DNA of 64,000 bases from Pseudomonadota bacterium (GCA_023439305.1 JAEXOO010000015.1:1-64000), one strand, 5' to 3'. Shown: positions 16,874-25,656, counted from the first letter of the stretch. Notes: generated by a model not told the origin, from the letters alone. Program-made: numbers and translations.

Positions 16874-17392
16874 ATGACATCCTCTTTTTCCACGCCTGGC
16901 CGCTGGCGCCGATTCGCCTGCATGATGTATGAATCCATCCTGCTCTTTGGCGTTATTTTCACGACCAGCTATCTGTTCGACACCCTGACGCAAAGCCGCA
17001 GCGGCATGGACTTGCGTCATGGGCGCCAGGTCATCTTGTTTGTGGCATTAGGCATTTATTTCGTGCTGTGCTGGCGACGGCTGGGCCAGACCCTGCCCAT
17101 GAAAACCTGGAATATCCGCCTGATCGATCAACAAGGCCGTATACCCGCATTGCGAACGCTGCTGCTGCGTTATATTCTGATCTGGCCCCTGCCGCTGCTG
17201 GGCGCTTTGTTGATCCAGCAGGTCTCTGCCTACACTGGCTATGTGTCCACGGATCTGTTCATTGTATTCACGCCGTTCCTGAACTTCATCTGGACCTGGT
17301 TCGACAAGGACCAGCAGTTCCTGCACGACCGCCTTTCAGGGACACGGCTGATCGATGCCCGCGCGCCCCGAACCACGGCAACCGCCGCTTGA
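16874..17392 (+). CDS. RDD family membrane protein
   Basis: A 172-aa inner-membrane protein with about four helices. It has the RDD signature pattern: GRWRRFACMMYESILLFG at the start of helix 1 and the basic loop KTWNIRLIDQQGR after helix 2, with a C-terminal DKDQQFLHDRLSGTRLI box that is common in RDD proteins. The role is unknown; some relatives are Na+/H+ antiporters. A TTG/ATG seven codons upstream is possible, but the promoter position favours 16874. The next gene, hslO, is 45 bases downstream. Confidence 0.82.
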   Translation: MTSSFSTPGRWRRFACMMYESILLFGVIFTTSYLFDTLTQSRSGMDLRHGRQVILFVALGIYFVLCWRRLGQTLPMKTWNIRLIDQQGRIPALRTLLLRYILIWPLPLLGALLIQQVSAYTGYVSTDLFIVFTPFLNFIWTWFDKDQQFLHDRLSGTRLIDARAPRTTATAA

Positions 17393-17437
17393 GCCGGCTC
17401 GCATGCAGATTATTCTTTTTAGTAGCTGATCAAAGTC

Positions 17438-18349
17438 ATGACTGACACCCTCAAAAAATACCTGTTTGCCGACCAGAGCACCCGCGCACAGGTCGTGCAC
17501 CTGGAACAAGCCTGGCAGACCGGCCTGGAACACCAGCACTACCCCGATTGCATCCGCAACCTGCTGGGCGAGCTGGTCGCCGCATCCGTGCTGCTGGCTG
17601 GCAACCTGAAATTCGACGGCTCGCTGATCCTGCAGATTCAGGGAGACGGCCCCATCGCTTTGCTGGTCGTGGAATGCACCTCCGACATGGATATCCGGGC
17701 GACGGTCTCTCTGCGCGAAAACCAACCTATTCCGCATAGCGGCACCGTGCAGACTTTACTGAATACGCAGGGGGAAGGCCGTTTCACCGTCGTACTCACC
17801 CCACGCCAGAACAATTCGGATTTCCGCCCCTACCAAGGCGTCGTACCCCTCGAAGGCGATACCGTCGCCGAAGTCCTGCAAGCCTATATGCGCGGCTCCG
17901 AGCAGCTGGATACCCGCCTGTGGCTGGCTGCCGACGGCTCCCGCTGCGCGGGGCTCTTGCTGCAGCGACTGCCCGCCCAAGGCGGCCAAAGCATCGTCGA
18001 CAGCCTGGAAACCTGGGAACGCGCCCTGGCGCTGGGATCTACCGTACAAGCTCAGGAATTGCTGCAGGTCGATGCCGACACGCTGATCCATCGACTGTTC
18101 TGGGAAGAAGATCTGCTGGCGTTCGACCCTCAGTCAGTGCGCTGGCACTGCCCCTGCTCCCGCCAGCGCGTCAGCAATATGCTGCGCATGCTGGGCCGGG
18201 ACGAGGTCGAACAGATTCTGTCCGAACGCAGCACCATCCACGTTTCCTGCAATTTCTGCGGCAAACCCTACGAATTCGACGCCATCGACTGTGCCTCCAT
18301 CTTTGTGGACACAGGTGACAGCCAGCCCGGCGACAGCACACTGCACTAA
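17438..18349 (+). CDS. hslO: Redox-regulated chaperone Hsp33
   Basis: Cytosolic holdase activated by oxidation. The 303-aa protein ends with the zinc-binding redox switch CPC (about 237-239) and CNFC (about 269-272), the CxC/CxxC pattern that releases zinc when oxidised. The N-terminal domain (DTLKKYLFADQSTRAQVVHLEQAW) and FDGSLILQIQGDGP are family hallmarks. It ends in a hairpin terminator that also contains the start region of the next ORF. Confidence 0.96.
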   Translation: MTDTLKKYLFADQSTRAQVVHLEQAWQTGLEHQHYPDCIRNLLGELVAASVLLAGNLKFDGSLILQIQGDGPIALLVVECTSDMDIRATVSLRENQPIPHSGTVQTLLNTQGEGRFTVVLTPRQNNSDFRPYQGVVPLEGDTVAEVLQAYMRGSEQLDTRLWLAADGSRCAGLLLQRLPAQGGQSIVDSLETWERALALGSTVQAQELLQVDADTLIHRLFWEEDLLAFDPQSVRWHCPCSRQRVSNMLRMLGRDEVEQILSERSTIHVSCNFCGKPYEFDAIDCASIFVDTGDSQPGDSTLH

Positions 18350-18407
18350 CTCCTTCCCTACGGGCTTGTGCGCACGTACTAGTCCGTCTTTCGGAACACC
18401 GCTCTTG

Positions 18408-18446
18408 CGGGCATGATCTTTCGCATCATGCCCGTTTCTTTTTCTT
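18408..18446 (+). terminator. hslO terminator overlapping the next ORF's start codons
   Basis: CGGGCATGAT (18408-18417), loop CTTTCGC, ATCATGCCCG (18425-18434), then a T-rich tract TTTCTTTTTC. Both candidate ATG codons of the downstream ORF (18413 and 18428) sit inside the stem. Confidence 0.82.
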
Positions 18447-19234
18447 CCTCGCAATCAGGCATCGCCGGCCCATCTGCTCTGGCCGGCCTGCTGGCCGTCA
18501 TTCTGCTGAGCGCACTGGCGCTGGACGTGTTGACGGTGTATTCGTTGCGCGTCCGCCTGCAGCATGCCTTGCTGCATGCCGCCCGCCAGGCAAGCCTGCA
18601 CCATGCGCAACCCGAACGCATCGCCCGCACCTTTGCCCAGGTTCTGCAGGCGGCCAGAACACCCCGTCAGGACCATTGGCAGATCCGCATCCTCTCGCCC
18701 TCGAGCGCCGCCTTTCAAAAGCATGGCCAGCTCAAGCCCCCTCATCATCCACGGCGCGTCATCAGCCAGGGCTGGCAAGCGCAACAACACAAACGCAATC
18801 CCTCGGCCTCTCCTTCCATCTTCCAGGCCAACACCTTGCATCTGCAGCTGCATTACGTGCATCAACCCGCTCCGTTCTCGGCCTTGCGCCTGCTGCCCGC
18901 CTTGGTGCTTGCCGCAGGCTCGCCGCTCGCCCCGCGCGGGCTGCGGATCACGCTGGACATCCAGCACCCCATGCAATCCGATCCCATTCTCTGGGAAGAC
19001 ATGGCCGATGGCCGGGTCGTCTACAGCGCAGGCGCCCCTTCGAACGCCGGCAGCAGCGCTGCCGCTTCGCCCGGTGCACCTGTGCCCCAGCCCTCCCTTC
19101 CAACGCCTCACCCCGAATCTGCCCCCCACGCTCTGCCGCCCGCACCAAGCGCAGATACGCCAGACCACGCGCCGTCCGCCCCAACTCCCCAGGCACAGCC
19201 CGCGCAGACGCCTCTGCCCGAGCCCTGCACCTGA
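18413..19234 (+). CDS. TadE-like single-pass membrane protein with Pro-rich tail
   Basis: A 273-aa ORF. Residues about 20-45 form one hydrophobic helix followed by RVRLQHALLHAARQASLHHA, which resembles the pseudopilin-like start of TadE/TadG proteins. The middle has little recognisable content, and the last 60 residues are Pro/Ala-rich and probably disordered. No other tad or pilus genes are nearby. The start is uncertain: 18413 or 18428, both in the hslO terminator stem and without a ribosome site. Opposite-strand frames are also open here, so the call rests on the membrane segment. Confidence 0.5.
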   Translation: MIFRIMPVSFSSSQSGIAGPSALAGLLAVILLSALALDVLTVYSLRVRLQHALLHAARQASLHHAQPERIARTFAQVLQAARTPRQDHWQIRILSPSSAAFQKHGQLKPPHHPRRVISQGWQAQQHKRNPSASPSIFQANTLHLQLHYVHQPAPFSALRLLPALVLAAGSPLAPRGLRITLDIQHPMQSDPILWEDMADGRVVYSAGAPSNAGSSAAASPGAPVPQPSLPTPHPESAPHALPPAPSADTPDHAPSAPTPQAQPAQTPLPEPCT

Positions 19235-19364
19235 CCCAATTCCTTTGCCCAGGCAAAGACGAGCCTGCAGCAGGCAAAGAGCCTGCCGCAATCTAAAAAA
19301 ACAGAAAAAGACACGCAGCATCACGCCACATGCCACGACAGTGAAAAGACGGGGAAACGAAAGG

Positions 19365-19667
19365 CTAGGGCCGCAGGCCTTGATTGAGGGTGCCGCCTGG
19401 CGGAACGATCTGCACGAAGATTTCTCCTTCGCGCATCATGCCGAACTCGCTGCGGGCGCGCTCTTCGACGGCATGGGTGCCGGAGCGCAAGTCCTGGACT
19501 TCAGCCAGCAAAGCATTGTTGCGGGCGGTCAGGGCTTCGTTGGTTTCTTTCTGAGCCGCTAGATTGGTCTGCATCTGCCGCACGTCCAGCCAGCCGCCTT
19601 TGCCCCACCAGAGAGCATAGTGGGTGACCAGGGTCAGACAGAACAACACGAGAGCAAGAAGGCGCAT
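19365..19667 (-). CDS. ftsB: Cell division protein FtsB
   Basis: A bitopic divisome protein that joins FtsL and FtsQ. The 100-aa protein has one N-terminal helix (LLALVLFCLTLVTHYALWW) followed by a coiled coil (about 30-65), then the conserved EERARSEFGMMREGEIFVQIV. It follows eno on the minus strand, the classical eno-ftsB arrangement. A GC-rich hairpin without T-run (GGCCGGGT/ACCCGGCC, about 19692-19713 region) lies between them. Confidence 0.93.
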   Translation of the reverse strand: MRLLALVLFCLTLVTHYALWWGKGGWLDVRQMQTNLAAQKETNEALTARNNALLAEVQDLRSGTHAVEERARSEFGMMREGEIFVQIVPPGGTLNQGLRP

Positions 19668-19713
19668 GGCGGCGTATCTGGCCGGGTCTTGCGACCCGGC
19701 CCGCTAAACAGGA

Positions 19714-21000
19714 TTAGCGCAGATTATAGAACGCATCGCGACCGGGGAAGGTAGCGACTTCAGCCAGTTCTTCTTCGATGCGCAGCAGCTGGTTGTACTT
19801 GGCCATGCGATCGGAGCGGGACAGCGAACCCGTCTTGATCTGCATGGCATTGGTAGCCACGGCGATATCGGCGATGGTGGAGTCTTCGGTTTCGCCCGAA
19901 CGGTGCGAAATCACGGCCGTGTAACCGGCGCGCTTGGCCATTTCAATGGCAGCGAAGGTTTCGGTCAGGGTGCCGATCTGGTTGATCTTGATCAGGATCG
20001 AGTTGGCGATGCCCATGTCGATGCCCTTTTTCAGGATCTTGGTGTTGGTGACGAACAGGTCGTCGCCCACCAGCTGGATCTTGTCGCCCAGCTGCTGGCT
20101 CAGCACTTGCCAGCCGTCCCAGTCGTCTTCGGCCATGCCGTCTTCGATGGAAATGATGGGGTACTTGTCGCACCAGTTAGCCAGCAGATTGGCGAAATCC
20201 TGGGAGCTCAGGGACACGCCACCTTCGCCGGCCAGGTGGTACTTGCCGTCGCGATAAAACTCGGACGCAGCACAATCCAGGGCCAGAGCGATCTGGGAAC
20301 CGGCTTCGTAACCGGCATTTTCGATGGCGCGCAGAATCAGCTCGATAGCGGCTTCGTGGTTGGCCACGTTAGGCGCAAAACCGCCTTCGTCGCCCACGGC
20401 GGTGGACATGCCCTGGCCATGGATCAGCGACTTCAGGGAATGGAACACCTCGGCGCCCATGCGCAGCGACTCGCGGAAGCTCTTGGCGCCCACGGGCATG
20501 ATCATGAATTCCTGCAGATCCAGGGTGTTGTTGGCATGCGCGCCGCCGTTGATGACGTTCATCATGGGCACAGGCATGGCCATGGCACCGCTACCGCCGA
20601 AATAGCGGTACAGGGACAGGCCCGAGTCATCGGCAGCGGCGCGAGCCACGGCCATACTGGCGGCCAGCAGCGCGTTGGCGCCCAGGCGGCCCTTGTCTTC
20701 GGTGCCGTCCAACTCGATCAGGGTGCGGTCGATGAAGGTCTGTTCCTGGGCATCCAGGCCCATCAGGGCTTCGGAAATTTCGGTATTGACGTTTTCAACA
20801 GCGCGCAGCACGCCCTTGCCCAGGTAACGGCCTTTGTCGCCATCGCGCAGTTCCAGCGCTTCGCGCGCGCCGGTCGATGCACCGGATGGAACGGCCGCAC
20901 GGCCCATGGCGCCCGACTCGAGCAACACATCACACTCAACAGTCGGATTACCGCGGGAATCCAGAATCTCGCGTCCGATAATATCTACGATTGCACTCAT
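19714..21000 (-). CDS. eno: Enolase
   Basis: Interconverts 2-phosphoglycerate and phosphoenolpyruvate; also a degradosome partner in many proteobacteria. The 428-aa protein is complete, from IVDIIGREILDSRGNPTVE through magnesium ligand segments ISIEDGMAEDDW and VGDDLFVTN to the catalytic lysine loop KINQIGTLTET and SHRSGETEDSTIAD. Its upstream region (21001-21342) is non-coding and includes the terminator of the marR operon, so eno probably has its own promoter between 21000 and 21097. Confidence 0.98.
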   Translation of the reverse strand: MSAIVDIIGREILDSRGNPTVECDVLLESGAMGRAAVPSGASTGAREALELRDGDKGRYLGKGVLRAVENVNTEISEALMGLDAQEQTFIDRTLIELDGTEDKGRLGANALLAASMAVARAAADDSGLSLYRYFGGSGAMAMPVPMMNVINGGAHANNTLDLQEFMIMPVGAKSFRESLRMGAEVFHSLKSLIHGQGMSTAVGDEGGFAPNVANHEAAIELILRAIENAGYEAGSQIALALDCAASEFYRDGKYHLAGEGGVSLSSQDFANLLANWCDKYPIISIEDGMAEDDWDGWQVLSQQLGDKIQLVGDDLFVTNTKILKKGIDMGIANSILIKINQIGTLTETFAAIEMAKRAGYTAVISHRSGETEDSTIADIAVATNAMQIKTGSLSRSDRMAKYNQLLRIEEELAEVATFPGRDAFYNLR

Positions 21001-21342
21001 GATTTTGACAGTCCTGCCTGAAGTAGCATTTAGCTAGATAAGTTAAACAATCCTGTAGCCTGGCCTTTCGGTCAGCCCGGTCTTCGTGGCGCGGCATAAA
21101 AAGCGGCGGTAAACACCGCCGTCCTGCCTGCGCTCCGAAGGAGGCTGACGTGCCATCCTCCACTGAACTAGGATTGTACCTGCCCATGACACAGCCGTGC
21201 CATGTCTGGCCTCCAAAGCCGGCAAAAAAGCCAGATAGTCAGCTCCCTGGCACTGCCCGAGTGAGGCCTGGACCTGTTTATTATCACAAGAAAATCCGAG
21301 ACTGCGCGTTGCATCAGTAAATACCAAAAGTACCGATAAGTC
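21001..21342. other. Non-coding gap between eno and marR
   Basis: A 342-base stretch with no convincing gene. It contains the hairpin terminator at 21098-21122 and, nearer eno, an AT-rich section (21028-21055) likely to hold the eno promoter. A 94-codon minus-strand frame crosses it but has no protein features and passes through the terminator. Confidence 0.7.
21098..21122 (-). terminator. Terminator downstream of emrB-marR
   Basis: On the minus strand: CGGCGGT, loop GTTT, ACCGCCG followed by CTTTTT. It lies about 220 bases after the marR stop and about 100 bases ahead of eno, separating the two units. Confidence 0.75.
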
Positions 21343-21783
21343 TCAAGATGGATCTGGCGATGCGGCTTGCGACAATGACTGCTCCCAGGTCGTCAGCAAG
21401 GCGATGAGCTGCTCCAGATCGCCGTCTGAAAAATCCTGGAGCATGGTTTCCACAAGGCAGCGCCGGCGTGGCAGCGTTTCCTGGACCAGATCGCGGCCCG
21501 CCGCCGTCAAGCGCACATTGGTCACACGGTTGTCCTGCTCGTCTGTGAAGCGCTCGATCAAGCCCAACGATTCGATACCTTTCAGTTGACGCGTGATGGC
21601 CGCCGGATCGACTCGTAAATGGCGTACCAACTGCTTTTGAGACACGCAGCCATCCTGGTGCAGGGTGATCAGGATGCGCCAGCGCGACATGGGCATGCCC
21701 AATTGCTGGTCAAAGGCAGCCATCAGGCTGCGATAGGTGCGGCCCAATTGCTGGACAGCTTGCAGTTGTGGAAATTCAGTCAT
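21343..21783 (-). CDS. MarR family transcriptional regulator
   Basis: A 146-aa winged-helix repressor. The DNA-binding core is MSRWRILITLHQDGCVSQKQLVRHLRVDPAAITRQLKGIESLGLIERFTDEQDNRVTNVRLTAAG in order, with the wing DEQDNRV and the usual flanking dimer helices. It overlaps the upstream efflux gene by four bases, so pump and regulator are made together. MarR proteins release DNA when they bind phenolic or antibiotic ligands; here it most likely represses its own pump operon. Confidence 0.93.
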   Translation of the reverse strand: MTEFPQLQAVQQLGRTYRSLMAAFDQQLGMPMSRWRILITLHQDGCVSQKQLVRHLRVDPAAITRQLKGIESLGLIERFTDEQDNRVTNVRLTAAGRDLVQETLPRRRCLVETMLQDFSDGDLEQLIALLTTWEQSLSQAASPDPS

Positions 21784-23363
21784 TGCGAAGACTCCGCTTT
21801 ACGGGCGAACCGGATCGGCGGCACTTTTCGAACCCAATAAAAACACCAGACGATCAACAGCAGCGTGACCGCCATCCCTATATTAACGGCATGGGTGAGC
21901 GAATCACGCGCCACCCCCAGCCACATTTGTCCTGCCTGGCCATGTCGGCTGGCCAACTCCAGAAAATCCGCCTGTTGCGCCGTGCTCATCAACAACTGTG
22001 GATCCTGCAGCGGTGCGGCCAGCTCCGCGGGCGCGCCGAGCAGGCGTGCGCGCATTCCTTCGCCATACTGATAGGTGACCAACGTGCCGACAATGGCCGT
22101 ACCCAGCATGCCGCCCACCATGCGCATGGACTGTAGCATGGCCGTAGCAATGCCCAGCATGGAGCGTTCCGCGATCTCCTGAGAAAAAACGGTCAGGTTG
22201 GGCATGATGAAGCCAATGCCCGTTCCGCCGGCAATCGCGTACAGCACAAACTGCCAATGCGGAATCGTCTTGTCCATGAAAACCATGCCCACGCAGGCAA
22301 TGGTCAGCAACACCAGGCCCAGATACAACATGATATTGGGCCGGGAGAGCCTGGTCACGATACGGCCATTGATAATGCTGCCCACCGTAATGAACACCAC
22401 CAGGGGAGTGATCAACAGTCCTGCCGTTTGCGGACGCAGCCCCAGGCCGCCTTGCAGCAGGAGCGGACCATAGAACAGCAAGGAAAACAAAATGAATCCC
22501 AGCCCCACGGATAGCACGAACAGGGCCAGTTGCGCGGGATTGCTGAACAAGGCCACCGGCAGCAAGGGCTCAGGCGCACGGCGCTCCCAATACACCAACA
22601 GCCCGAACGCCGCCATGCTGGCGATGCCCAGGACCACCATGAACGAACTGGCGCCATGCTGAGGCAGAAGCTCCACCAACAATTGAATGCACCCCAGCCC
22701 CAGTATCAGCAGCAACGCCCCCTGCCAATCCAGGCGTACGCTGTCCTGTCGAAAATGGCGGATCAAGGGTAGATAGCGATACACGAAGTAAAGACTGAGC
22801 AGGCCTATAGGCAGATTGACATAGAACACCGAACGCCAGCCGTATTGCTCGGTCAGAAAGCCACCCAGAAAAGGGCCGATGCCGTTGGCAATGCCAAAAG
22901 CAGAGCTCATCATGACCTGCCAGCGCAGACGCACCCGAGGGTCTGGGAACAGATCAGGAATACAGGCGAACGCAGTACCGACCAGCATGCCGCCCGCCAC
23001 CCCTTGCAAGGCGCGCGCCAGTACCAGCTGCATCATGCTCTGGGCCATGCCGCACAGCACCGAGGCCAGCGTGAACAGCACAATAGATACCACCACAAAG
23101 CGCCGCCGCCCGTAAAAGTCGCCCAGACGGCCAAAAATAGGCACCGTGATCACCGAGGTCAGCAGATAGGCAGTCGCCACCCACGCATACAGCTCAAAGC
23201 CATTGAGCTCGGCCACGATATTGGGCATGGCCGTTCCCACCACCGTCTGATCGATAGCCACCAGCATGACGACAAAGCACAAGCCCATCATGGCCAGGAT
23301 GGATTGAGTGACGGATAACATGCGTCCCTGGGCCAACTGGGACGGATCGGGAATGCTTGCCAT
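21780..23363 (-). CDS. EmrB/QacA (DHA2) family multidrug efflux MFS transporter
   Basis: A 527-aa, 14-helix drug:proton antiporter. Family signals: AIDQTVVGTAMPNIVAEL in helix 1, GRLGDFYGRRRFV in loop 2-3, and the motif C region FGIANGIGPFLGGFL. The ATG at 23363 is preferred: a longer frame starts with TTG at 23396, but the promoter puts the transcript start near 23392. No emrA-type membrane fusion gene is adjacent, so it may act alone in the inner membrane. Operon with marR. Confidence 0.9.
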   Translation of the reverse strand: MASIPDPSQLAQGRMLSVTQSILAMMGLCFVVMLVAIDQTVVGTAMPNIVAELNGFELYAWVATAYLLTSVITVPIFGRLGDFYGRRRFVVVSIVLFTLASVLCGMAQSMMQLVLARALQGVAGGMLVGTAFACIPDLFPDPRVRLRWQVMMSSAFGIANGIGPFLGGFLTEQYGWRSVFYVNLPIGLLSLYFVYRYLPLIRHFRQDSVRLDWQGALLLILGLGCIQLLVELLPQHGASSFMVVLGIASMAAFGLLVYWERRAPEPLLPVALFSNPAQLALFVLSVGLGFILFSLLFYGPLLLQGGLGLRPQTAGLLITPLVVFITVGSIINGRIVTRLSRPNIMLYLGLVLLTIACVGMVFMDKTIPHWQFVLYAIAGGTGIGFIMPNLTVFSQEIAERSMLGIATAMLQSMRMVGGMLGTAIVGTLVTYQYGEGMRARLLGAPAELAAPLQDPQLLMSTAQQADFLELASRHGQAGQMWLGVARDSLTHAVNIGMAVTLLLIVWCFYWVRKVPPIRFARKAESSQ

Positions 23364-23427
23364 ATTTAATTGACCATACAATGATTGCCTTATCAACTAT
23401 TCTACGAAATCCTCAAAAACCTGACAA
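23363..23427 (-). promoter_or_regulatory. Promoter and possible MarR operator of the efflux operon
   Basis: Minus strand: TTGTCA (23422-23427), 17-base spacer, TAGAAT (23399-23404). Between the start site and the ATG lies ATTG-N6-CAAT (about 23369-23382), a dyad of the type bound by MarR dimers, along with a further CAATcATTG. The operator call is tentative. Confidence 0.65.
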
Positions 23428-23524
23428 GAGCGCAGGCTAATTCGACGACGCCTTGTTGTTCATCGGACAATAGAACCCGGTATCAAACAAAGGCAGCCCG
23501 CCACGGAAAACGAGAACACAGAAA

Positions 23525-24247
23525 ATGAACATCATGATCATCGGCGCCAGCGCGGGATTGGGACGAGCCTTCATGGACGGGCTGGGCTATCAAGGCGACC
23601 ATCTGTTCGGCGTCGCCCGTCGGGTGCCTACAGCACGCACGAGCTCCCCGCTGCACAATGGCACTGTGCAGCACTGGATCTGCGCCGACCTAGCCCAGCC
23701 CGATGCGCCCACGCAGATCGCAGCAGCCGGCCCTGAAACGCTGGACGTACTGATCTACAACCTGGGTATCTGGGAAAACACCGCCTTCAGCGATGAATAC
23801 GACTTTCTGGCTCAGTCGGACCACGCCTTGAAACACTTGGTGGACGTGAACCTGACCGGCGCGCTGCTGGCGTTGCGTCATGTCCTGCCCGCGCTGTTGC
23901 GCAGCAATCAACCCCGCTTGATTCTGACGGGCTCCACATCTGGCCTGCGTCAGAGCGGGCGTCCCGAAGCGGCCTTCGGCGCGACCAAGTTCGCCCTGAA
24001 TGGCCTGGGGGACGCTCTGCGCGAAGGCTATCGTGACCAGGGGCTGGCTGTCACCTGCTTGCAACTGGGATATCTGAACACGGCCGATCCACTGGAAACA
24101 CCGGTGGAGCAAGCCGCCGCACGCGACAATGGCCACACCATCCCAGTGCATGATGTCGTTGCACTGGTGCGCAGCATGCTCAGCCTGTCCGGCTCCAGCT
24201 TCGTGCGTGAACTGGTTCTGCCTGCCATCCGGGATACCCGCTTTTAA
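23525..24247 (+). CDS. Short-chain dehydrogenase/reductase
   Basis: A 240-aa Rossmann oxidoreductase. The N-terminal nucleotide motif is GASAGLGRAF (8-17). The NNAG-equivalent is YNLGIWE. The catalytic region has Ser in LTGSTSGLRQSG, but the usual Tyr-x3-Lys is replaced: the segment reads AAFGATKFALNGLGDALR, with Phe where the catalytic Tyr normally stands while the Lys is kept. The substrate cannot be inferred and the enzyme may be atypical. It is a single gene divergent from the emrB-marR operon, with a terminator directly after. Confidence 0.82.
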   Translation: MNIMIIGASAGLGRAFMDGLGYQGDHLFGVARRVPTARTSSPLHNGTVQHWICADLAQPDAPTQIAAAGPETLDVLIYNLGIWENTAFSDEYDFLAQSDHALKHLVDVNLTGALLALRHVLPALLRSNQPRLILTGSTSGLRQSGRPEAAFGATKFALNGLGDALREGYRDQGLAVTCLQLGYLNTADPLETPVEQAAARDNGHTIPVHDVVALVRSMLSLSGSSFVRELVLPAIRDTRF

Positions 24248-24260
24248 TCCCCGACGCAGC

Positions 24261-24288
24261 AAAAAAAAGAGCGCCTCAGGCGCTCTTT
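24261..24288. terminator. Bidirectional terminator between SDR and DUF1330 genes
   Basis: AAAGAGCGCC (24266-24275), loop TCA, GGCGCTCTTT (24279-24288) with A8 on the left. It serves the converging genes on both strands. Confidence 0.9.
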
Positions 24289-24323
24289 CTGCTTCTATGC
24301 CTGGCCTGCGCCAGACGGGAAGA

Positions 24324-24608
24324 TCACAACCCTTCGACCACGTACATGGTCATGTTGGCGGCGCCTTCGCGTGCCTGGCGAGCCAGGCGATATTCCTGCG
24401 AGTCGTGAAAGGCCTGGGCCTGCTCCAGGGTATCGAATTCCATGACCACGGTACGCAGGGGCGCATCGCCCTCCAGCGTCACGGTCTTGCCGCCGCGCGC
24501 CCGCACCTTGACGTTGTGCGCCTGCATGGCAATGGTGGAGAGCTCCTGGTACTGCTTGTACTGCTCGGGATTGGTCACTTCGACGTTGGCGATCAAAAAT
24601 GCGGACAT
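24324..24608 (-). CDS. DUF1330 family protein
   Basis: A 94-aa protein with the ferredoxin-like dimeric alpha/beta-barrel fold of DUF1330: MSAFLIANVEVTNPEQYKQY at the start, VVMEFDTLEQAQAFHDSQEY in the middle. Biochemical role unknown. It follows kdsA after 18 bases and is probably co-transcribed with it. Confidence 0.88.
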   Translation of the reverse strand: MSAFLIANVEVTNPEQYKQYQELSTIAMQAHNVKVRARGGKTVTLEGDAPLRTVVMEFDTLEQAQAFHDSQEYRLARQAREGAANMTMYVVEGL

Positions 24609-24626
24609 GCTGTCTCCAAAAACACC

Positions 24627-25478
24627 TTAATAGCCGTGCTGCAAGGCACCGCTGTTCTTCACGATGGAATCAATCTGCTGCAGGGCCCGAAGCAGGTCGG
24701 CCATTTGCGACAAAGGCACGGCATTGGGGCCGTCGGACAAGGCTTGATCCGGGTTCGGATGGGTTTCCATGAACAGGCCGGCCACCCCCGCAGCCACAGC
24801 GGCACGCGCCAGCACAGGCACGAATTCGCGCTGGCCGCCCGACGACGTGCCCTGCCCGCCCGGCAACTGCACCGAATGGGTTGCGTCGAACACCACCGGA
24901 CAGCCTGTTTCGCGCATGATGGCCAACGAGCGCATGTCCGAGACCAGATTGTTGTAGCCGAATGAAGCGCCGCGTTCGCACACCATGATGGTGGAGCCGT
25001 CGCCACCCGCATCCAGAGCCGCCGCACGCGCTTTTTCCACGACCTGCACCATGTCGTGCGGCGCCAGAAACTGACCTTTCTTGATGTTCACGGGCTTGAG
25101 CGTCGCGGCGCAAGCCTGGATGAAATCCGTCTGGCGGCACAGAAAGGCCGGTGTCTGCAATACGTCCACCACCGCCGCGACGTCATCGACCTGGTCCTTG
25201 TCGTGTACATCGGTCAGCACGGGCACCTTGTAGTGCGAGCGCACATCCGCCAGGATCTGCAGACCCTCGGCCATGCCCGGACCACGATAGGACTTGCCCG
25301 AGCTGCGGTTGGCCTTATCGAAGGAGCTTTTGTAAATGAATGGAATGCCCAGGGCAGAAGTGATCTCGGTCAATTGACCCGCCGTATCGAACGCCATCTG
25401 GCGCGACTCGATCACACAGGGCCCGGCAATCAGGAAAAAGGGCCGATCCAGCCCGACTTCGTAACCGCATAAATCCAT
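24627..25478 (-). CDS. kdsA: 2-dehydro-3-deoxyphosphooctonate aldolase (KDO-8-P synthase)
   Basis: Condenses arabinose 5-phosphate and phosphoenolpyruvate to KDO-8-phosphate for lipopolysaccharide core. The 283-aa form starts MDLCGYEVGLDRPFFLIAGPC, with TGAGGT six bases ahead; a second ATG at 25490 would add four residues and also has a GAGGAG site. AGPCVIES carries a Cys where metal-independent enzymes have Asn, which points to the metal-dependent class. KSSFDKANRSS and GGDGSTIMVCERG are substrate-binding segments. The pyrG terminator lies between this gene and pyrG. Confidence 0.96.
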   Translation of the reverse strand: MDLCGYEVGLDRPFFLIAGPCVIESRQMAFDTAGQLTEITSALGIPFIYKSSFDKANRSSGKSYRGPGMAEGLQILADVRSHYKVPVLTDVHDKDQVDDVAAVVDVLQTPAFLCRQTDFIQACAATLKPVNIKKGQFLAPHDMVQVVEKARAAALDAGGDGSTIMVCERGASFGYNNLVSDMRSLAIMRETGCPVVFDATHSVQLPGGQGTSSGGQREFVPVLARAAVAAGVAGLFMETHPNPDQALSDGPNAVPLSQMADLLRALQQIDSIVKNSGALQHGY

Positions 25479-25656
25479 AATAGACCTCATTTCAGTATCT
25501 CCTCATTCTCCCATATTCCCGCACTCATGGACACTGCGCCCTGAGGAAGAAATGACATCATGCTTCCCCCTTCCTGCACCTGCGACATCCGCTTTTCAAG
25601 CCGATAGCACGGGTATCCAGAAAAGCTCCAGGACAAACGCAAACGACTCGAACCAT

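Noticed and set aside
21160..21190. tRNA-like string on the minus strand upstream of eno
   Set aside because: Some bases recall a tRNA D-arm, but no anticodon or acceptor stem can be formed.
21043..21327. A 94-codon minus-strand frame ahead of eno
   Set aside because: It runs through a terminator hairpin, has no ribosome site and no protein-like pattern.
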